From NCBI RefSeq assembly GCF_009730915.1, contig NC_052475.1, positions 24,985,016 through 25,049,015 of the forward strand: 64,000 nucleotides of DNA, written 5' to 3'. The notes beneath the pieces were generated by a model that saw only the letters and a list, made by a program, of their open reading frames with translations, ran no database searches and was not told the DNA's origin. The position numbers were made by a program, and so were the translations under genes. Source of the stretch: Dioscorea cayenensis subsp. rotundata (taxonomy: Eukaryota > Streptophyta > Magnoliopsida > Dioscoreales > Dioscoreaceae). Shown here in pieces: positions 59,327-64,000 of this stretch. The stretch's first letter is position 1, and each line of letters opens with the position of its first letter.

Positions 59327-60680
59327 TCATATCTCCGGTACATCAATCCTCTGAACAGATGCACAAATGTTGGTAAGCGCAACGTCAGGGTACTTAGAGA
59401 AATACCCTTCCATGAAGTTACTATATCTCTCAAACAATTCATCCATCAGTTCCGCTCCAAAGTGGCTTACAAACAATGATTCGGAGCATGCCCTCATGCT
59501 CTGGGACATTCTTTGAGCAGTGGTTGCATTCTCTTCAACCTTATCATCATGTTCACAAGCTTGATCTCTTGCTTCACACCACCCAACATCAAACATCTGA
59601 ATGCTTTTGATGGCAAACGATCCTTCTCTTCTGATAGCATTCTTCACTTCCTCTAAAGTAGGTGTGTATAATGGCAGATTAAAGGAATCTATTTTCTCCA
59701 TCTCCACAATACCCTGGATGCACATAAAATATAGGTAGCGTTTTCATGTGATAGTGCATGCATGCATCATGCGTTCATGCATCCATGAAGATGTGTATAT
59801 ATATATATATATATATACCTGAGAGGCCATGTCCATGAGTGCCTGTGCCAAGAGTTCCCATTGGAGGTAAATACCTTCAACAGATGGATCTTCACCTTTC
59901 CTTGCAACCAGTGTGAGCACCATGCAACCACCGTGAATGACTTCTTCAGCTCGGCACTTGAGAAACTGTGAGAAATCTCTCTCGAACTGCTTGGTGAATG
60001 CCTCTAATACAAAAGGAGGACTTGTTTTAGAGATGTATATATTTCCTTTGTTTAGCCCCAACTTGGTTCCATTTTGAAGCTCAGCAGGAACCTATAAAAT
60101 CAAATAGTAGACCTGCTTAATTTGTATTAATTCTGACTAGTAGTTCAAGGTTAGAAATACTTTTAGAATAACTATAATATAGCTAGTCTATATATGGACA
60201 AGCACATGTAGGTATGGGGTGACCGAAATAAAAAATGAGTTTGTCCCTGATCTAAAAAAGAAAATTAATTTGACCTGAGAAAGCCAGTGGAGGCACATGG
60301 AAGAGTGAACAAAATGCAATGTCTGGCTGGGAAACAAACGGCCGTAGAATGAACCAGGAGCGACTGAGATGAAACAACTGTGATTCATTTTGAAGTCTTC
60401 AAATGATCTAATTAGTGTATTGAAATCATTCCTTGGTAGGTCATTCAACATTACATGAATCTCTGGCAATGGCTTCTGGTTGAGCTCCTTGCACACTAAC
60501 TCCACTGCATCAATGGCATCAGAGACCACAAGTAAGGCATTAGGTCCTGAAGAACAACCTAAGTCCGCAATGCTCATGTTCTTAGGACAGGATGTGTTCT
60601 TGAACGCTTCTATCACTGCTCTTTCCCTCTCTGACTTGGTCACTGATTGTATCAAACTCTGCAAAATATACTAGAAGTTG

Positions 60681-60713
<33 letters not shown>

Positions 60714-60824
60714 TATTTATATGTAGAGAGGGAAAGAGTAAATGATCACTTGGATTGTGGAGTTCTTGGAGTAGCTCATGTCATCGTTGCCAACATTCAT
60801 GTGAAAATATTGCTCAACTTGCAT
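59327..60824 (-). CDS. SABATH-family SAM-dependent carboxyl methyltransferase
   Basis: Four exons on the minus strand, 60824-60750, 60658-60275, 60091-59819 and 59713-59327, join in phase to 372 residues, the usual SABATH length. Motifs in order: FHMNVGNDDMSYSKNSTIQ (SAM/substrate start; relatives usually have MNGG), IADLGCSSGPNALLVVSD (SAM-binding), EIHVMLNDLPRNDFNTL, SVAPGSFYGRLFP, SSMCLHWLSQ, and near the C-terminus SMRACSESLFVSHFGAELMD. The family methylates carboxyl groups of salicylate, benzoate, jasmonate, IAA or gibberellins, or N atoms of purine alkaloids, in the cytosol; the substrate cannot be read here. The intron 1 acceptor lies near an (AC)n tract (60686-60710), and intron 3 opens with (TA)n right at the donor. 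A second copy of exon 1 lies upstream. Confidence 0.92.
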
Positions 60825-60904
60825 ATTGGTCTTTGATGTTATGTTTAATTATGAGTGTTATTCTTTTGACAAATACGGTGTGACATTGAGTGAGTTGATA
60901 TAGA

Positions 60905-61520
60905 CTTAGGGTGTGTTTAGATAGTGGGATATTTTATTCCATGGATGAGGGATATCCATGGATGAAATATCCATGGATGGGAATATCCATGGATAAGTGT
61001 TTGGTTGGATGGATTTAATAATAAGGATAGAGATTGTTTGGTGTTTGGTTAGAGGGATAAGGATATGTAAAGTTTTGGATATCCATTTTTAAATGTTTGG
61101 ATGAGTGGATATGGGAGTGGTATGATAACCTTATCCATGAGGAGGTGAAATTACCCTTTTATTTAATTAATAATTTTTTAAAATTTTTAAAATTGTTTAA
61201 TTAAATTCAATTATAGTGGATGATTAAAAAAATTTATTTTTAAAATATTTTAAGTAAGTATTTGATTTAAATAACAGATATTAAATAATACTTTGGGGAT
61301 TGGATAAAAAGTGATTTGCAATTAATTAGTTTCAATTAATTAATTTCAAGTAATTAATGATTACTTATGTAATGAGTTTATATATTCAACTTGTTAATGA
61401 GAGATTGGTCTGTTAATGGAGACAAATCTACCTGCCCCTATGCTCAATTAAAAAAAAAAAAAATTACAGTAGCCATTAATTTTAATCTTGAAAACATGTT
61501 AATGATTAGTAACCATTTTA
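60905..61520. repeat. possible TIR-type insertion between the two exon-1 copies
   Basis: GGGTGTGTTTAGATAGTGGG at about 60909 looks like the terminus of a plant TIR element, followed by tandem ATATCCATGGATGA-type repeats (60945-61000) and AT-rich DNA. I could not find a matching right end or target duplication. Confidence 0.3.
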
Positions 61521-61526
61521 AATCAC

Positions 61527-61601
61527 TTGAATTGTGGAGTTCTTGACGTAGCTCATGTCATCGTTGCCACCATTCATGTAAAAAAATTGCTCAACTTGCA
61601 T
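61527..61601 (-). other. duplicate SABATH first exon (alternative first exon or relic)
   Basis: This 75-bp open segment encodes MQVEQFFYMNGGNDDMSYVK plus NSTIQ and keeps the same donor (CAA then GTGATT) as the first exon at 60824-60750. It has the canonical MNGG where the inner exon has MNVG. Flanking sequence (ATATTGGTCTTTGATGTTAT just upstream on the minus strand) is shared. Both copies could splice in phase to exon 2. Confidence 0.7.
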
Positions 61602-61700
61602 AATATTGGTCTTTGATGTTATATACTTATGTGACATGTATAATACGGAGCTACTGTTTTTGGTACCTATGGTATGAGTCTATTAGATGAGGAGTGAGCT

Positions 61701-61710
61701 CTTTATATAG
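61701..61710 (-). promoter_or_regulatory. TATA box upstream of the outer SABATH exon 1
   Basis: On the minus strand CTATATAAAG lies 100 bp upstream of the outer ATG at 61601. The inner copy has only a weak CTATATCA about 75 bp upstream. The outer exon may therefore sit at the original promoter. Confidence 0.45.
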
Positions 61711-62090
61711 GAAAGGCCCGAAAGGGAGTTATTTTAGTATGAGTTTTTTAATTAATTTGAATGAAACACATGCACTTAATTATGTAATAAATAGGTACTT
61801 AAAACATTAAATGTCAATTTGCCCTTTGATCCATTTAATATAATTTGTCATTACGAGGTCCCTGCATTTTAACATATTGTTAAATATAAGTCACTCCCTC
61901 TAATATAATTTGTCCTTAGGAGGTCCTCAGGAGGGACTTACATTTCACTATATGTCAAAATACATGGACCTCCTAGAGATAAAATATATTAGAAGGATCA
62001 AAGGGGTAAATTAATTATATTAAAAGGACTAAATATAGTATTACACCTTAAAACTATGCCATGTGTTTGATAGGTTTGATAGAAACTAAG
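61711..62090. other. intergenic, no gene seen
   Basis: Contains two related segments near 61845-61870 and 61905-61930 (TAATATAATTTGTC-TTA-GAGGTCC), an imperfect short direct repeat. No open frame of interest. Confidence 0.35.
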
Positions 62091-62094
62091 GATA

Positions 62095-63640
62095 CTTTTG
62101 GTTCACGGAATGAGAATGGAAAGGGAATGAGAAAGGTAATGGTAATTATACTGTAGGAATATATTTAGGAATGAGAATTGTGTTTGGTTGGAGCAATATT
62201 TCATTTGGAATGAAAGAAATTTAAGATGAGAATATTAAAAAAATTACTTTTATACCCTTAATACACATAAATCCGATTAATGATAAATAAATTTTTTTAT
62301 CTAAAGAATATTTTGAATATTATTATTAAAAATAATTATTATAATTAAATATTCACATTAAATATCTCATTTTAATTCATTATTATTTTATTGGGTAAAA
62401 ATGTCATTTTACTTTTATTATTGTAATTATATATAATAAATTAATTTTAATTATTTAATTTTATAAATTTTATTTAATTAAATATTTAGAGGGGCAAAAG
62501 TGTCATTTCCAAAGTTAATACTATTTATTCCTTCCCAACAGTGTCATTCCCTCCTATTTTGGGTGGAATATATATGCCCCTAGAGTACCACTATTCATTA
62601 TCTATACATTCCGTTTCCATTCTAATAGTTGTGTATCTGAACATGGGTATAAACCAAGGTTGTCAGACCCGGGCCGACCACATGGCCGGCTTGTCAGACC
62701 CGGACCGGCCGGGCCGGTTCAACCGGAAAAACCGGGAACCGACCATGTGGCCGGCCCGGGTATACCCCATTGACCCGGGTATTAAAAAACCCGGTGTTAA
62801 CCCGGTGACCCGGGCGGTTCAACTGGGAACCGGTTGACCCGACCGGGTCAATCGGGTCACAATGTTTAATTTTTTTTTTTACAATATTTAATAATTTATT
62901 ATTATTTTCTCATTAGAAACCACAAAATCGTGTATATTTATTAATATTAATTTATAATTTATAATCAATAAATAGAATTACAATATATATATATTATAAA
63001 CATACCAACAAAAATTAACATTTAAAAATAAAATATATTAATGTGTTATGTAAATACTTTCTAAAAATTTAATTTATTAAGAAAATAAAACAATAAATGA
63101 GTGTAATTTTATTATAAAAATATAAAATTAAAGTATTCTAATTAAATAAAAAATATAAGAAAATTTAAAATAAAATAAAAACTCAATTGAGATATAAGAA
63201 TTAGTGAATTAATTTCTTATTTATTTTAACAAAATCAACCAATAAACAAATAAATAAATAAATAACACCGAGAGAAGTTTGATAATTATATATTAATATA
63301 TTAAATTTGTAAATATTTAAAAAATATAAAAATAAATGACATAATTAGAAAACTCTATTGTATATAAGGTCATTTATCAATTTAAATATCAAATTTGAGT
63401 AGGTTTTTATAATATAATTATGGGTTTAATATTATATTTTCTCATTATTAATTATTATAATATTTTTTATATTTAATTATTGACCCCGGTTCAACCCCGG
63501 TTCGACCCGATCGAACCCATTGACCCCTGACCCCTGGGCTTAGCCGGGTCATTGCCCGGGCCGGGTCTGACAACCTTGGTATAAACTACTATTGACAATG
63601 ATTCCCATTCTAACCGTGTTTATTATCTCCATCCAAACAC
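62095..63640. mobile_element. candidate TIR element hosting a hAT insertion
   Basis: The left part GGATACTTTTGGTTCACGG-AATGAGAATGG and the reverse complement of the right part (GGATGTGTTTGGATGG...GTTAGAATGGGAAT) look like imperfect inverted termini around the hAT element. The inner match of the arms is weak and I found no target duplication. Confidence 0.35.
62655..63578. mobile_element. non-autonomous hAT element with GC-rich ends
   Basis: The terminal inverted repeats start CAAGGTTGTCAGACCCGG and match for about 19 bp. An exact 8-bp duplication GTATAAAC flanks it (62647-62654 and 63579-63586). The first 200 and last 100 bp are rich in CCGG/GGGCC blocks and short GGTTCAACCGG-type repeats, while the 600-bp core is almost pure A/T. 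It has no coding capacity. Confidence 0.88.
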
Positions 63641-64000
63641 ATCCGTCCTTCCCTCTCTTAGATTACTTAAAAACTTAGAAAATAACAATCTTGCAACTAT
63701 GAAATGGAAGGACTTGGCAAAATAATAAAGCAAGAACTAAGTATGCAAGAACATAAGTAAATATACAAGCAAGAAGATGAGGAGAAAACTCTCTTGCATA
63801 TTAATGCTTGTAATGAAGCAGTCTTATGTGTTTTTAAAAGTTGTTATCAGGGATTTATTTATCCCTCCACCTAATAAATTAAGGGTTAGGGTGAATTTAA
63901 CCCAAAGGCTCAAACGAGAGGGTAAGTGTTATCCACCCCACTAATTCATCTCACCGATCCACACCGACTCTTTGTACACCTACCACCGTGTCATTTCAAA
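63641..64000. other. intergenic, no gene seen
   Basis: No exon-like structure, RNA gene or repeat end is recognisable in the last 360 bases. Confidence 0.35.

Overview
The window looks like nuclear DNA of a flowering plant. It is AT-rich, with intron-containing genes on both strands, GT-AG introns, TATA boxes, TA-microsatellites and many plant-type transposons (L1-like LINEs with a C-terminal zf-RVT domain, hAT and PIF/Harbinger MITEs, one solo LTR). The capping enzyme resembles monocot sequences as I remember them, so a non-grass monocot is my guess, but the species cannot be fixed from this window.

Layout. 0-3.6 kb: intergenic, with a PIF/Harbinger-type MITE. 3.8-4.6 kb (+): small plant-specific gene with an apparent frame change. 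5.8-7.7 kb (-): DUF829/TMEM53-type alpha/beta hydrolase, probably organelle-targeted. 8.5-17.3 kb (-): complete 17-coding-exon mRNA capping enzyme (RNA triphosphatase plus guanylyltransferase). 20.6-28.8 kb (+): cluster of isoflavone-reductase/PCBER-like NADPH reductases: an intact gene, a pseudogene split by a LINE, and a second gene that keeps its frame but has lost the catalytic lysine. 30.2-34.6 kb: nested transposons (TIR element containing a hAT element and a solo LTR). 36.3-39.2 kb: LINE with an open reading frame. 40.8-44.1 kb (+): pfkB sugar/nucleoside kinase. 45.4-47.3 kb (+): coiled-coil, tail-anchored protein. 47.8-50.1 kb (-): plastid-type PAP2 lipid phosphate phosphatase. 52.0-54.1 kb (-): cytochrome P450 of the CYP85 clan. 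54.8-61.6 kb: SABATH methyltransferase locus (one intact gene, one pseudogene, a duplicated first exon) with two LINE fragments in opposite orientation. 62.1-63.6 kb: nested TIR elements.

The housekeeping genes (capping enzyme, pfkB kinase, lipid phosphatase, DUF829) share no obvious pathway. The PCBER-like cluster, the P450 and the SABATH locus are specialised-metabolism families that evolve by tandem duplication, and both clusters show decayed copies and LINE insertions.

I found no defence island, CRISPR array, operon or viral gene set. The most unusual observations are the PCBER-like paralog with Lys134 replaced, the intron made of decayed copies of the next exon's start, the duplicated SABATH first exon with its own TATA box, and a hairpin shared by the 3' ends of the LINE copies.
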